From Prorocentrum cordatum (Eukaryota > Sar > Dinophyceae > Prorocentrales > Prorocentraceae): DNA of 64,000 nucleotides. A program made the position numbers and the translations under genes. Below are positions 32,377-42,450 of this stretch, one piece after another (the first letter of the stretch is position 1; every line of letters starts with the position of its first letter). The stretch covers positions 124,001 through 188,000 of the forward strand of contig CAUYUJ010003592.1 of the NCBI GenBank assembly GCA_963575745.1, written 5' to 3'. The notes under the pieces are model-generated. The model worked only from the letters and a program-made list of their open reading frames with translations, was not told the origin of the DNA and did not search any database.

Positions 32377-33441
32377 ATGCCGGCCCTGCAGATTGGAGAA
32401 ACTATGCAAAAGCTCTTGTCTTTAGATATCGACAAACAGAAAAGACTGAGAGACGACGCTCGGATGGTGGATGAAGATAAAGAAAATCATCAAGAAGCCT
32501 CGAAAGCCATGAGAACATTGGCGGCCAAGGGTTCAGCGAAGGGTACGGGCCTGGGGGAGAATGGCTCAATTTCTTCAGGGGCTGTCTCAACAGCCACAGG
32601 GGCAGACGGCTTTTTGGTGCAACTCGAGTCGCTCCTCGATAAAAAGATCGCTCCCATCAAAGACCGTATCGACTCATTACAACTTGATGTTCTGGGAACT
32701 CAAAAAGCCTTGGCCCAGGAATTCTCAGTTGCCGTCACCCTGATCAATGACCATGAGGTAAAGCTTGCCAACCTTGAGGCAGGTGAGACGGAGGTGCAGA
32801 AAGCCTTCAATGAAAGGATTCTGGCGGTCGAGCTGGAGCAGAAGTCTCTGCGCGCAGAAATGGCGGCAAAACAATTGGAAAGCCAGTCAAGCCAGGGTCC
32901 CTCCAGGAAAAAGGGTCCGCCTTGGGCCAGCACCCCAAGAGCAGATAGAGACATCTTCATTCTCACTAACTTGGGCTGGAATCTCAAAAAGCAGGAGGCT
33001 CTGGAAAAGGCGCGGGCGGTCCTTCGCCGTGCAGATGTACCCCAGCCCACGCACATTGTTGCTCCTTTTGGATATGGGAGCTGCGTTGAGATCAAATGGA
33101 GCTCGGTTACGGTGGGACTTCAAGCAGCAGCCACGATCCGTGATCTCAAGATTCCTGGGTACTTAGAAAATTTGATCTGGTGTGGACAAATCAGTACCAA
33201 GGAGGAGCGGGGCCCAGCAAAATTGTTCAAGACAGTTTCTAGTGCACTGGAAAAGGCAATGGGAGACCGCTCAGACAGTTACGTGATTTGCTCTCGGACT
33301 CGAAAATTTTTTGTCTTGGATCATCAGATCGGTGTTATCAAGGATGGGGAATTTCAGTGGCACGAGTCTCTTAAGGAAATCCCCGATGAATCGCTCCGCA
33401 AGACGCTGAAAGACACCATCGACGAGGCACTCTCTCTTTGA
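32377..33441 (+). CDS. Retroelement ORF1, coiled coil plus RRM-like segment
   Basis: 354 codons from ATG 32377 (MPALQIGETMQKLLSLDI) to TGA 33439. Residues about 85-170 form a coiled coil (KKIAPIKDRIDSLQLDVLG ... EVQKAFNERILAVELEQKSL). From about residue 190, RDIFILTNLGWNLKKQEALE and KIPGYLENLIWCGQIS look like the two signature strands and helices of an RRM-type RNA-binding fold, as in LINE ORF1 proteins. ORF2 continues in the same frame directly after the stop, so the two could be made as a fusion by read-through, or the stop could be a mutation of a single long polyprotein. The RNA-binding role is inferred from the family. Confidence 0.6.
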   Translation: MPALQIGETMQKLLSLDIDKQKRLRDDARMVDEDKENHQEASKAMRTLAAKGSAKGTGLGENGSISSGAVSTATGADGFLVQLESLLDKKIAPIKDRIDSLQLDVLGTQKALAQEFSVAVTLINDHEVKLANLEAGETEVQKAFNERILAVELEQKSLRAEMAAKQLESQSSQGPSRKKGPPWASTPRADRDIFILTNLGWNLKKQEALEKARAVLRRADVPQPTHIVAPFGYGSCVEIKWSSVTVGLQAAATIRDLKIPGYLENLIWCGQISTKEERGPAKLFKTVSSALEKAMGDRSDSYVICSRTRKFFVLDHQIGVIKDGEFQWHESLKEIPDESLRKTLKDTIDEALSL

Positions 33442-36393
33442 GAGGCCTACGTGAGGGGCCTCGTTTGTGCACTCAATGTGCAAGGCAAGTGGGCTGACGA
33501 GACCCTAATGCAAGCCAACCTAGATTTGCTCGAGCTGAAGTGCTGGGGCTGAATTTGTATCCTAGAGGCGGATTTCAAGGGCTGCCTTCAAAACGATGGG
33601 CTACTTCGCCCCGTTTTCAATGGCCACGCTTACTACCGTCATCATCCTGGTCCTGGGTGTAGGGCCATGGGCGTGCTTGTGCACAAATCTCTGAGAAAAC
33701 GTGTGAAAGACATTGTCTGCGATTGGAGATCTATCCGTGTTGATCTTCGTCCTGACTGTCTCGATGGATGCCACCATCATGCCAGATCCTTCCTCTTCTC
33801 TCATCTTGCCCATGATTTTTTCCATGATTCTCTAAACTGTGCCATCCAACTCGGTCGATCCCGCCCTGTCGGGTCTACTCTCTCCTGGTTGGGGGACATG
33901 AATGCAGACCAAGGCAACGGAGACCAAAAAAATCGATCGTTCTGCGAAGCCTGCTCCTACCTCGACCTTCATTGGTGCCCTCTCAGGTTCCAGGAGAATT
34001 CCATGCAATTCACTAGGAAGCCCGACGGTGAGCAGGCGCTCTCTCAAGCCAACAGCACGATCGATCACATTGCTCTCGCCAGGGGTGATCTATCTTCTGA
34101 CTGCTTCGCCTGCTGGGCGGGCGTCCCTGGGGACCATGCCCTCATCGGATGTGATGTCCTGGTCTTCCCTCAGCGGGCCCGTAAGAGAAGGCCGCTCCTT
34201 TGGACTCCTACTAACATTTTGGAGGTCAGGAAGATCGCCCAGGGTCTATTTCCCGAGTCAGCGGAACTTACTCGTCTAAATGACGAAGAACAGCCTGATT
34301 CATGTGCGGTAAGGTACCACGATCCAAGGGACCTCACTCTCTCCTTTGATTTCTGGGAAAATATGTTGGGTCAGGTTTATGAAGCGACTCAGGCCCTTCC
34401 GAGGAGTTTTAGGAGATTTGCCGAAGAGCCATTTTGGGTCAAGAGTCTCAGGACACGGTTCAACTCCGAACTTAACGAAGCCTCGAGGGTCGCCTTGGGT
34501 CAGCTCCTCTTGAAAGCGCTCAAGATAACGAAACTTCAACGTGAATTGGCTCAGGTTGCGCTCAACGCCTCTCAAGGAAAACGAGTCTGGGCCTCACGCA
34601 AGTCTCTCCTACCCATTCTGGGTTTCTGTGTAGATCAAGTCAAGATTTTTGAAGTGGACCGTTGTACCACATTGGTTGCTGAAGAATATAGAGAGAGGTG
34701 GGGACTCTCAGAATCGGAGCGCCAGGAGGACATCGTCTGGCTACGATCTTTGGGTTTTTTCAATTTCTACGACGACCCCATCGTCCCTTCCTTGCTAGAG
34801 GACGCGCTAGACGACATCAAGGCCCCCCGAAAGATCGACACTGAGTTTGCATGCACGGCTGTTATAAAAGTTTCGGGCTGGTCCCAAAGGCTCACGGGGT
34901 GTATACAAGCCTGCTTAGGCAACCCTGAATTCTGGAACGACGTCACATTCGGGGGACACCTGGGTAACAAGATCAAGGGTTTTGGAACCCCCTCTCAAAC
35001 TAGAGTTGTTATTCCCCAGCCTGCTATTGCCAAGATTGGGCACGCATATGTGGCGAGGGCCATTTTGCCAGTTCTGGATTCATACACTGACTCCAAAGGC
35101 CTCAAGGGCCTGATTTTTGGGCTAAGCAAAGGTGGGCAATTACAAGAACTTCACACGAGTGTCTACCACATTTTAGAATATGGGCGAGATCACTTCAACA
35201 AAGGAATGGTTGGGATTACTGATATCAAAGCTCACCATGATCAGATTCGCTATGGAATGGTTTTACGGAGTTTATTGGAACGGGGAGTCCCTCTTTTCTT
35301 AGCGGTGGGCTGCATCAGGTTGCACAGGAACCCTCGAGTTTCCATTTCTCTTCTGGACTCAAATACTGGGATTATCCAAAGAGACCGTGGGTTGATGCAA
35401 GGAGCTGGGACAGCATGCATACTGGCGCGCGTTTCTGTTGAAGATTGCTTCGCCTCCACTTTGGAGAAAATCACACATTCTTCTTTGGGAATCTCCATTC
35501 GCTGCGAGCAGTTGGGCTTTGACTTCAGGATTGCTCTTCTCAGCTGGTCAGATAATATTTTTGTGGTGGCTTCCTCGGAACAGGATCTTGCAACTCTGAC
35601 CGCCCTGGTAGAGTCGGAGCTATGGAATGAACACCGGCTGAAACTCAAGGACGATCGGGAAATCCTTCCGGCCTACCCTTACCTCTTTCAAGGATACAAG
35701 TGGTCTGACCCCTTCGGGAAAACTTGGTCTGTAGTTCCGGAGGCCAAGGTGCTGGGCCCCATTCTCACCGCCACTGGTTCATGCCACGAAGATGTCAAGC
35801 AGGGTATTTCACAGATCAACAAAGCCTTTTGGGCTAACAGTAAGTTCTTGATTAATGAGCATATCCCCATGTCTAAGCGCCTCTCTAAACTTAACTGCAT
35901 GGCGGGAGGGATTATACGATCCCGAGGTGCTGCCTGGGTCCCCTGTAAGACGACGGCGGATTTGATTACCAAGGCACAGAATCAATGTATCAGGATCATG
36001 TTGAAACTCAAAAGGCTCCCAGGGGAATCTCCCGAACAATTCAGTTTACGCAGAAATCGTAAAACCAAGGGGTTCAAAGAAGTCTCATGGGCTATTTTCC
36101 ATTTGGATTCTGCTATTAGTTGGGTTTCACACATGCAAAGACATCCAGAAGATTTTTCGTCGAGGCTGTTTCAATATTGCAAGCATTGGGTCATTCAGAA
36201 TCGCTCCTTTGACCACTCTGGTGGCAGCCGCACCCACTCCCGCTCGCATAGGGGGTGCGTTTTCAGGTATGACAAGGATGCCTGGACCACCTTATTTTCT
36301 CCGCAGGGTTCTCGGGACAAAAGGTTTCGTCTGGGCCTCGCCAAAGAAATGCTCGATTGGGTCCGGCAACCGCTTCACCTTCGCCTTCAGTAG
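33442..36393 (+). CDS. Retroelement ORF2: endonuclease and reverse transcriptase
   Basis: The first in-frame ATG after the stops is 33667, but the same frame is coding from 33442 (LVCALNVQGKWADETLMQ), broken only by TGA at 33550. The endonuclease/exonuclease/phosphatase domain shows LGDMNAD (residues 75-81 counted from 33667), TIDHIAL (Asp 133, His 134) and PGDHALIG (Asp 156, His 157), the usual catalytic order. The reverse transcriptase has GITDIKAHHDQI (Asp 519) and LSWSDNIFVVA (Asp 629), where the canonical YxDD reads WSDN, so the second Asp is Asn 630. GLMQGAGTACILARV matches the motif between them. No RNase H domain is obvious. Expected activity is target-primed reverse transcription; whether this copy is active is doubtful given the two stops. 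Confidence 0.75.
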
Positions 36394-37667
36394 CCATCGG
36401 CTCCGTCTGGTGCATCCAGACACACTTTGGTATCGTACTGCGCCCATTGGGGCCCTTCTTTACTTTCACCACGGACACCTTTTACTCTCAGGACCTGGAT
36501 TGGACTGGGAATCAGATTCCGCCAACTATCCCCCTTTTCTTTGGCTTCGACCGCCACGCCTTAGATCGTTGGGCTCGCAATCGTCTGGTCAAGATGGAAA
36601 CGAAGCCCATTCTTACCTCGAATGAGAAGAAAGTCAAGTTGCAGAAGAAGCTCGAACAGAAGAAGGAGGACCAAGCAAGATCAGTAGAGTTCAAGAATCA
36701 GGGTCTCAAAGCCAAGGCATCCTCCAGCGCTGACCCTCGCGAAGCAAGGATTCTCCCCACTCCACCCCCAGCACCTGTGCACAGGGGAGATTCTGCCTCT
36801 CGGAGCCGTTCGCCGATTGCCAGGAAGATGCAGTACTCAATTGGGTTCAAGAAACCACAGCAGGGCGGCGGGTCGGGGTCGAAGCCCGATTCGGATGATG
36901 CCCTACCAGATACGCAGGACTACCGTGGGGAAACACCTGCCAAACCAGTTGGCGACACTACTTGGGAAGTGCCGTCTTCGGAATCACCAGGCTCCAAGAG
37001 TTCCTCCTCTGGCTCTGAAGCGGAAGTCGACTCGCCCGACCGAAAGTCGCAGCCTGCCCCAAAGAGCTGGGAACAGGATAAGAAGCCCTGGATCAGCAAG
37101 TTAGGTCCTCCAGTGCTGAAGTCCCAGTTGGAGTACGATCATTCTGGATGCCCAATCTTCGCCCCAAAGGGCGGCACTGACCATACTAGCTCAAGGCGCT
37201 ACATTATGGTCTTCGTTCCCCAGCTTACAGGCTTGAACACCGTAAAGGCAAAGGTTGGGGAGCACTTCCAAATTATTACTGTAAGGGAGCTCACTCCTTT
37301 CATTATCGACAATCAAGGTCCACTGATTTCGGACAGTATCCCAGTTCTGGGAGAGCACGGCTATCTCACCACCAGGGACGTTACGAAGATTCTCTGGCAC
37401 TTTGGGCTTAACACGTTTCGCTCCAAGGACATCCACTTGTTTAGCGCGCGGTTTTACACCAAAGAAGCGTTCATTGGCCCTGAGGTCTGCCCTAAGAAGG
37501 AAAGGCTACACGATAAATCTCAGATCTTCGCGGGCAGCTGTATTGTGGCACTCCTTTACGTCAAGGACATGTATGAGGATGTTGGTGATCTTATAACGGT
37601 GGAGACTGGCAACAACGGTGCCAATGCTAGGTGCCACTTGCTCTGCAAACCCCGTTTCCTGATGTGA
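36357..37667 (+). CDS. Retroelement ORF3, disordered N-half and folded C-half
   Basis: 436 codons from ATG 36357, overlapping the end of ORF2 in another frame. An internal start at ATG 36594 (METKPILTSNEKKVKLQKKL) is at least as likely and gives 358 codons. After a Lys/Glu coiled segment comes a long Ser/Pro/Asp-rich, probably disordered region (residues about 120-245, including SASRSRSPIARK and SSSSGSEAEVDS). The C-terminal 180 residues look folded: RRYIMVFVPQLTGLN, IPVLGEHGYLTTRDVTKILW and FAGSCIVALLYVKDMYEDVG. I recognise no family. Position behind the reverse transcriptase suggests a structural or accessory protein of the element. Confidence 0.6.
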   Translation: MGPATASPSPSVAIGSVWCIQTHFGIVLRPLGPFFTFTTDTFYSQDLDWTGNQIPPTIPLFFGFDRHALDRWARNRLVKMETKPILTSNEKKVKLQKKLEQKKEDQARSVEFKNQGLKAKASSSADPREARILPTPPPAPVHRGDSASRSRSPIARKMQYSIGFKKPQQGGGSGSKPDSDDALPDTQDYRGETPAKPVGDTTWEVPSSESPGSKSSSSGSEAEVDSPDRKSQPAPKSWEQDKKPWISKLGPPVLKSQLEYDHSGCPIFAPKGGTDHTSSRRYIMVFVPQLTGLNTVKAKVGEHFQIITVRELTPFIIDNQGPLISDSIPVLGEHGYLTTRDVTKILWHFGLNTFRSKDIHLFSARFYTKEAFIGPEVCPKKERLHDKSQIFAGSCIVALLYVKDMYEDVGDLITVETGNNGANARCHLLCKPRFLM

Positions 37668-38524
37668 CCCTTCGAGTCATCAGTGTCCTTTTTGGTTCAA
37701 CTCTGGTTCAATCGGGGACGTCAGGACCTTCCTCTGAGGCATGTATTAAGTTCTGTTCTTCCCAATTTCCGTCAGGGCCAAAGCAGTGGGGTCTTTCTTG
37801 CTTTGTCCACAGCCTCGATGGGACTTTCACAACTTGGGATCGCTTTATCCTTAGTTTGACTCGTCACCTCAGTTCAAAACGGGTCTGGCGGGATCGTCAA
37901 GGTCTTTACTTTGTCAAGATTATGGCATTGTTTCAATCTGGGAATGCTTGGGATCATGAGTGTCTCGGGGCATGTTGCTCACAGGTCACCCTGCAGGGGC
38001 TGGGACTGCATCTTACTCTTCTCAATTCAGCTGGCGGGGTTAAGTGGGGTTGTTGCTCACCCTTTGTCCAAGTCCTCGATGTTTCAAGTTCTTTCTTGGG
38101 ATAGTTTGGCGCTCAGTTTCCCTCTTCACTTCAGTACAAATGGGTTCGGCCTGGGATTGTTAATCTCACCTTGCTGGCCAGGACGATGACTGCCGTCCGG
38201 TCACTGATAAAGTGCATCTCTTTCTCCATCTCTCCATCTATCGGGCCCCTGTCTTTCGGTTGGCCCGTTTGGCATGGCTGCCTTCTGTAGTCATTTTGGT
38301 TCAATTAGCTTTGCACGTCTTGCCCCGACCTCTTCTCAAGTTTTGGGAACACACTCATGCTTGCTCCTCAGAGGGTTGTCAGGCCATGGAATTCAAAATC
38401 GCTCCAGTCTTGTATCTTCGAGGCATGGGCATCAGCCTGCCCACGTGCACTGGCAATCGAAAGTTCAGAGATCGTTCCTTTAAATTCAGGATCATACAAT
38501 CCACGGAGATGTGTCACACTTCAC
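37668..38524. other. Non-coding spacer of the retroelement
   Basis: No convincing open frame. TTCAATCTGGG and TGGTTCAA-type short repeats and CCTCGATG-TTT phrases recur, and ATCTCGGGG-type phrases appear twice. The spacer could hold an internal promoter for ORF4, but no motif shows this. Confidence 0.4.
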
Positions 38525-39226
38525 ATGTACGAGAAGGGACGCGAATTCGAGATACCTCTGAGGCAGCTATGGAATCTCTTTGAGGCCTTTTTCTCTAGTA
38601 AGGCATGCAAAGACCTTATTGGGATTGTGGGAATTGCAGTACGTTCTATGTCTTTTGTACAGATCAAGACAATGTCGTACAAGGGTGCCGTGTTCTACGA
38701 CAACCGCTGGTCAGATCCTGGGAATTTCATCTACACCATCTGGTGGAACATTTGGGGCCAAATGGCCAGGTATCTTCAAAGGAGACAACCTACCAGTGCT
38801 TCGTCCAAGTCCATGGAGGAGCTAAGAGCAGTTGCGGGCCGTGTCACCGATGTACAGAGGATGGTCCGAGAACGGTGGAACAGGGAACCCGACACTTCTC
38901 GGTGGTTAGAGCTCATCGGAGATTTGATGGAGTTAGGGTTGGGAGCGGGGTATGTTGAGCCTGATCGGTTCTGGAACATCATTCAGGGGATTTCTCCCAT
39001 CATCTGCTCCATTCGGTCTATTCTGATGTTTGCTGATCAACATGGGTCGTTCGCTAGGACTGGGAAAGACCGTCGCCTTTTTCGCGGCCCTTGTGCTCCC
39101 CACACTAGGAAGTTTGCCGTGGCAATGTTCCACGGAATGCAAGTGCATAAATTCAATGTGACGGAATCCTCAGAGGTTTGGGTATCTTATCTGATTGCAG
39201 CCTCAGAGAACAGGCTCCAATACTAA
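38525..39226 (+). CDS. Retroelement ORF4, unknown function
   Basis: The first plausible start is ATG 38525 (MYEKGREFEIPLRQLWNLF), giving 233 codons; the frame stays open upstream to 38357. The protein has hydrophobic helices (LIGIVGIAVRSMSFVQ), a Trp-rich patch (FIYTIWWNIWGQMARYL), an amphipathic helix with ELRAVAGRVTDVQRMVRERW and a C-terminal region ending SEVWVSYLIAASENRLQY. No catalytic motif or family is recognised. A normal amino-acid mix over the whole length makes chance unlikely. Confidence 0.5.
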   Translation: MYEKGREFEIPLRQLWNLFEAFFSSKACKDLIGIVGIAVRSMSFVQIKTMSYKGAVFYDNRWSDPGNFIYTIWWNIWGQMARYLQRRQPTSASSKSMEELRAVAGRVTDVQRMVRERWNREPDTSRWLELIGDLMELGLGAGYVEPDRFWNIIQGISPIICSIRSILMFADQHGSFARTGKDRRLFRGPCAPHTRKFAVAMFHGMQVHKFNVTESSEVWVSYLIAASENRLQY

Positions 39227-39286
39227 TGGAGCGGGGGTATTTGACACCCCACGGAATTTACATTTGGTCTGTTTCGAGACCACTTT

Positions 39287-40143
39287 GTGTTCTCTCTCAC
39301 TCTTTGTTCCCCGCCTTCGGGATTGGCTGACACCAGGAGATGTCACTTATGCGATTCTATCTGGGACCCGCCTGATCTCTGCGATCGTAGGGACACCGTG
39401 GCTTCGCAACAATCCCGCCTTCCTCTGTCTTCCTCTGGTGGGCTCTTCCTCGTCCCTTGCCTCACGTCGCCCCTGCAGTCTCGGGCTCAAGCTTTCGGTA
39501 TGCTACTTCCCAAGGCGTCCGACCCTCACGTTTACTTTGAGGGGAAGCTTTGCAGGTCTAAACGCAAGGTTTGCTTCTTGTCCAAACAAGACCTTGAAGC
39601 ACTCTCTTACTGTTCTACGCTGCTTTTCCAAAGGGCGGTAAAGTTGCCAGCTCGGTTCCTTATTCCATCGGACCTTGGTGGTCCACATCTCACATATGAC
39701 TGGTGCAAAATTCCGCTCTTCCAAGCTTGTCGGGACAGCGGCTTTAATAGACTGTATGTAAACGTTAGGGGACCCGATGAAAAGGGCTCGAAGAGTCCCT
39801 TGGAAAGGACTGGCTGTTGGTCAGTAGCCGTTTCGCCTCAAACCCTGACGGAAGTCTTGTACGAAACGGCTGGGAACATCCATATACAATTCAGGGGATG
39901 GTCAAACGATGCCTTCCAGCAAAGCTGGCATCCAGGAAGCGTCTCAAGTGGATTCACGGTTCTGGTGGAATGTGGAACTACTGTGAAGAAGAAAAGGTCT
40001 ACACCAAAGTCTGGTACACAGAGTACTATGATACGTGGTTCGACCCCGAATCTGGCTGGCCCTACCCAGTGATTTGGTACCTGTCGGACTACTGGTGGGA
40101 CGGAGACTTCTTTGTGGAAAAATGGCGTTGGAAGTATCCGTGA
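39287..40143 (+). CDS. Retroelement ORF5, one frameshift
   Basis: The frame opens at 39287; ATG 39500 (MLLPKASDPHVYFEGKL) is the first start followed by protein-like sequence. It includes RSKRKVCFLSKQDLEALSY, ARFLIPSDLGGPHL and SVAVSPQTLTEVLYETAG. Between about 39900 and 39970 the coding moves to another frame, which ends at TGA 40141 with an unusual Trp/Tyr-rich tail (YTEYYDTWFDPESGW and DYWWDGDFFVEKWRWKY). The tail is too biased to be chance non-coding. No family is recognised. The frameshift could be decay, a sequencing error or programmed. Confidence 0.45.
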
Positions 40144-40891
40144 TTACCAATGCTGGGATCCCCACAGTCTTATCCCTTGCATGTTCTTCAACGTCGGTAG
40201 TTGGCAAAACTCAAAACCATAAACATCACCCAGCATATCGCGTCATAATTGCTTGAATTCAACTACCTTAGATGCCTTGGTTCACCTGGAGTGGGTCTTC
40301 ACAGTTGGGCTCACTCGACTTTACAGTTCTCTTTGTATGCCTCCATATCTTCTGGGTCATTGCGTGCTGGGACATTCAGTTTATTGTCAGGCTTTCTTTC
40401 CCCGCTTTATTCGAACGGGTTGTCACTTACATATTTTGGGCTTCAAGGGACTCAATGAAAGTTCTCTTCACTTCACTTCTTGATTTTCTCAAGTTAAGCA
40501 AGGTATTCGAGTTACTCAAGTCACTCGAGCTATTCAAGTCTCTCAAGATATTTTGATCAATTAGGCATAATCCATTACCTTGCATTACGCTTCTCATTGC
40601 TCCCACCTTTATTCAAAGTGGGTGGGTTTCATTCAGTATCATAGGTTCAATTTAAGATGGGTTTCAATCATTCACGATTTCTCTCAGTATCAAGGGTTTC
40701 AATCATGGCTTCTTTCGGAATTGGACAGATTGTCTACATTCATGATTTCGTTCAGTATCATGGGTTTCAATCCTGGGCTGGGATTCTTCTTTGTTCTGCC
40801 CCTTTTCCTCTCTCGCCTCTCTACCGTACGCTTTTGGCGTATTGGTGGCTTCTTAGGCTTTGTGTTTCAGGAGAACCGTCCCCTTAAGGCG
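40144..40891. other. 3' non-coding region of the retroelement
   Basis: TTCAATC, CTCAAG and TCAGTATCA-type short repeats are frequent (for example CAGTATCATGGGTTTCAATC and a variant upstream). No supported gene. It leads into the terminal ATC run. Confidence 0.45.
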
Positions 40892-41215
40892 CGTCATCAT
40901 CATCATCATCATCATCTCCCCCTAGCCCTCCTCTACGACTCCTGCCTCCCTCTCAGGCGGCCTGAGTGGACTGAGTGGAGGAGGACAGGGAGGAGGAGGA
41001 GGAGGAGGAGGAGGGGGGGGGTGGGTGGGAGGAGGAAATGGAGGTGAGTAGGCAGAGAGTAGGGATTGATAGGACAAAGGAATGGTGGAGGGAGGAGGAG
41101 GAGGAGGAGGAGGTGGAGGAGGAGGAGGAGGAGGAGGAGGGGGGGGGGAGGAGGACAGGGAGGAGGAGGAGGAGGTGGAGGAGGAGGAGGAGGCAGGAAA
41201 AGAAGAAACGCCGAA
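40892..41215. repeat. ATC run followed by GGA tract
   Basis: A CATCAT run (40892-40915) likely forms the tail of the retroelement. A GGA microsatellite with G runs follows (about 40978-41200) and belongs to the flanking GC-rich DNA. Confidence 0.8.
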
Positions 41216-41461
41216 GCATGCGGACCATTTTATATCTAAGTTTGCCAGCCCCAGCGGTGGCTCCAGCAGAATCCGGGGTAAATCGTTGTGCAGGTTCAAG
41301 GTCGATCGCGCTGCAGCTTTCTGCAGTGCGACTCCCAGCGCACCCCGCCAGCGACCTGGAGGGCCGTAGCGTGCCCGAGGCGCCGCGGGCGTCGCGTCGG
41401 TCGCGAGGCAGCGCCAGGGCCTGCGCGAGGGCTGGGGGCCATGGCTGCCGAGGCCGACAAC

Positions 41462-41496
41462 GGACACTAACACGACACTAACTAGACACTAAAGAC
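41462..41496. promoter_or_regulatory. Three GACACTAA units upstream of a start codon
   Basis: GACACTAA, GACACTAA and GACACTAA occur at about 41463, 41475 and 41486, 11-12 bp apart, ending 10 bp before ATG 41504. The same octamer, in either orientation, clusters at 18303 and 25024. A promoter or UTR role is a guess from position. Confidence 0.3.
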
Positions 41497-41503
41497 GGCG
41501 AAC

Positions 41504-41860
41504 ATGGGCGCCCGAGGTTCCCATGATAAGATACCTAATCGCCGCCGTGGCCTGCCCCGAGCTCATTCGGACGAGGAGGAGGAGGACTTGCCAGAGCGCA
41601 AGGTGCCCAAGGTAGCATACAATGATAAGGCCACAGGAGAGTTCACTAAGTGGCAGAGGAAGGTCAACAAGCTCCAGGCGGACTGGGAGCAAGTGGTAGC
41701 TGACCAGGTCCCAGCCATGGCCACGTCTGTGAAGTCCCTCGGTGAACCGACCCCCTCTGGCATTCAGACGTTGCTGCACAACTTGCTGTTCAAGGGTGCG
41801 GTCGGACAGGGGCTCTTCGAGAACACTACCACGCTGTTGACCTTTGCGGATCGGACGGGC
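41504..41860 (+). CDS. First exon of the multi-exon gene
   Basis: ATG 41504 opens MGARGSHDKIPNRRRG, then HSDEEEEDLPERKVPKVAY and KWQRKVNKLQADWEQVVADQ. The frame runs on to 41911 but loses codon bias after TTLLTFAD (about 41850), where the next intron should begin. The exact donor is not clear. Confidence 0.55.
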
Positions 41861-42387
41861 GCGACCCCCTCCTGCACGACCACCCCCCAGCACGTTTTGG
41901 CGGATCTTTGAAGGTGCTCGTTATCGCGGATCTTTGGGGGTGCTCGTTCTGTGGCGGATCTTCGGGGCGTTCGGCATAGCGCGCCCCCGAGGATCCGCCA
42001 GACCGAGCGCGCGCCCGGAGATCCGCCACATAACGAATACCCCCAAAGGTCCACCAACACGACCAACACGACGACCCGTGCTCAGTTTGCATATCATTTC
42101 AGGGAGGGGCGAGTTGCCGCTCGCGCGCGCGTGAGCCCCCCGAGGACTACAAGGCGATCAGTTCCGAGGTGGCGCTCGACATCTTCTTGGCGCGCGCTGG
42201 CGGCGAGACCGCCGACGTGGAGAAGAAGGAGGGGAGGGGTCGGGGTGGGCCTCGGCATCCCAGCAATATCATATGTCCTCCCACGCGTTGCCATCGGCGC
42301 CCTCGGCGCGATGGCATCAGGTCTATTTGAAGCGGGCGGCAGTAGTAGAGGGTTTGGTTAGTTGTGTATAAACATATAGAGTGAGAT

Positions 42388-42450
<63 letters not shown>

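Larger units (their letters stand above)
32220..40920 (+). mobile_element. Long non-LTR (LINE-like) retroelement with five ORFs
   Basis: The island is less GC-rich and almost free of microsatellites compared with everything around it, and all its ORFs lie on the + strand. In order it carries an ORF1 with an RRM-like segment, an apurinic-type endonuclease plus reverse transcriptase, and three ORFs of unknown function separated by several hundred non-coding bases. It ends at an ATC triplet run (about 40892-40915), as many LINEs end in a short simple repeat. No target-site duplication was identified, and the 5' boundary is only estimated from the change in composition. Confidence 0.6.

Noticed and set aside
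36390-36410. CAGTAGCCATCGGCTCCG, which recalls part of the dinoflagellate spliced leader
   Set aside because: Too many differences from the conserved leader (CCGTAGCCATTTTGGCTCAAG is 21 nt; only about two thirds fits) and it lies within coding sequence.
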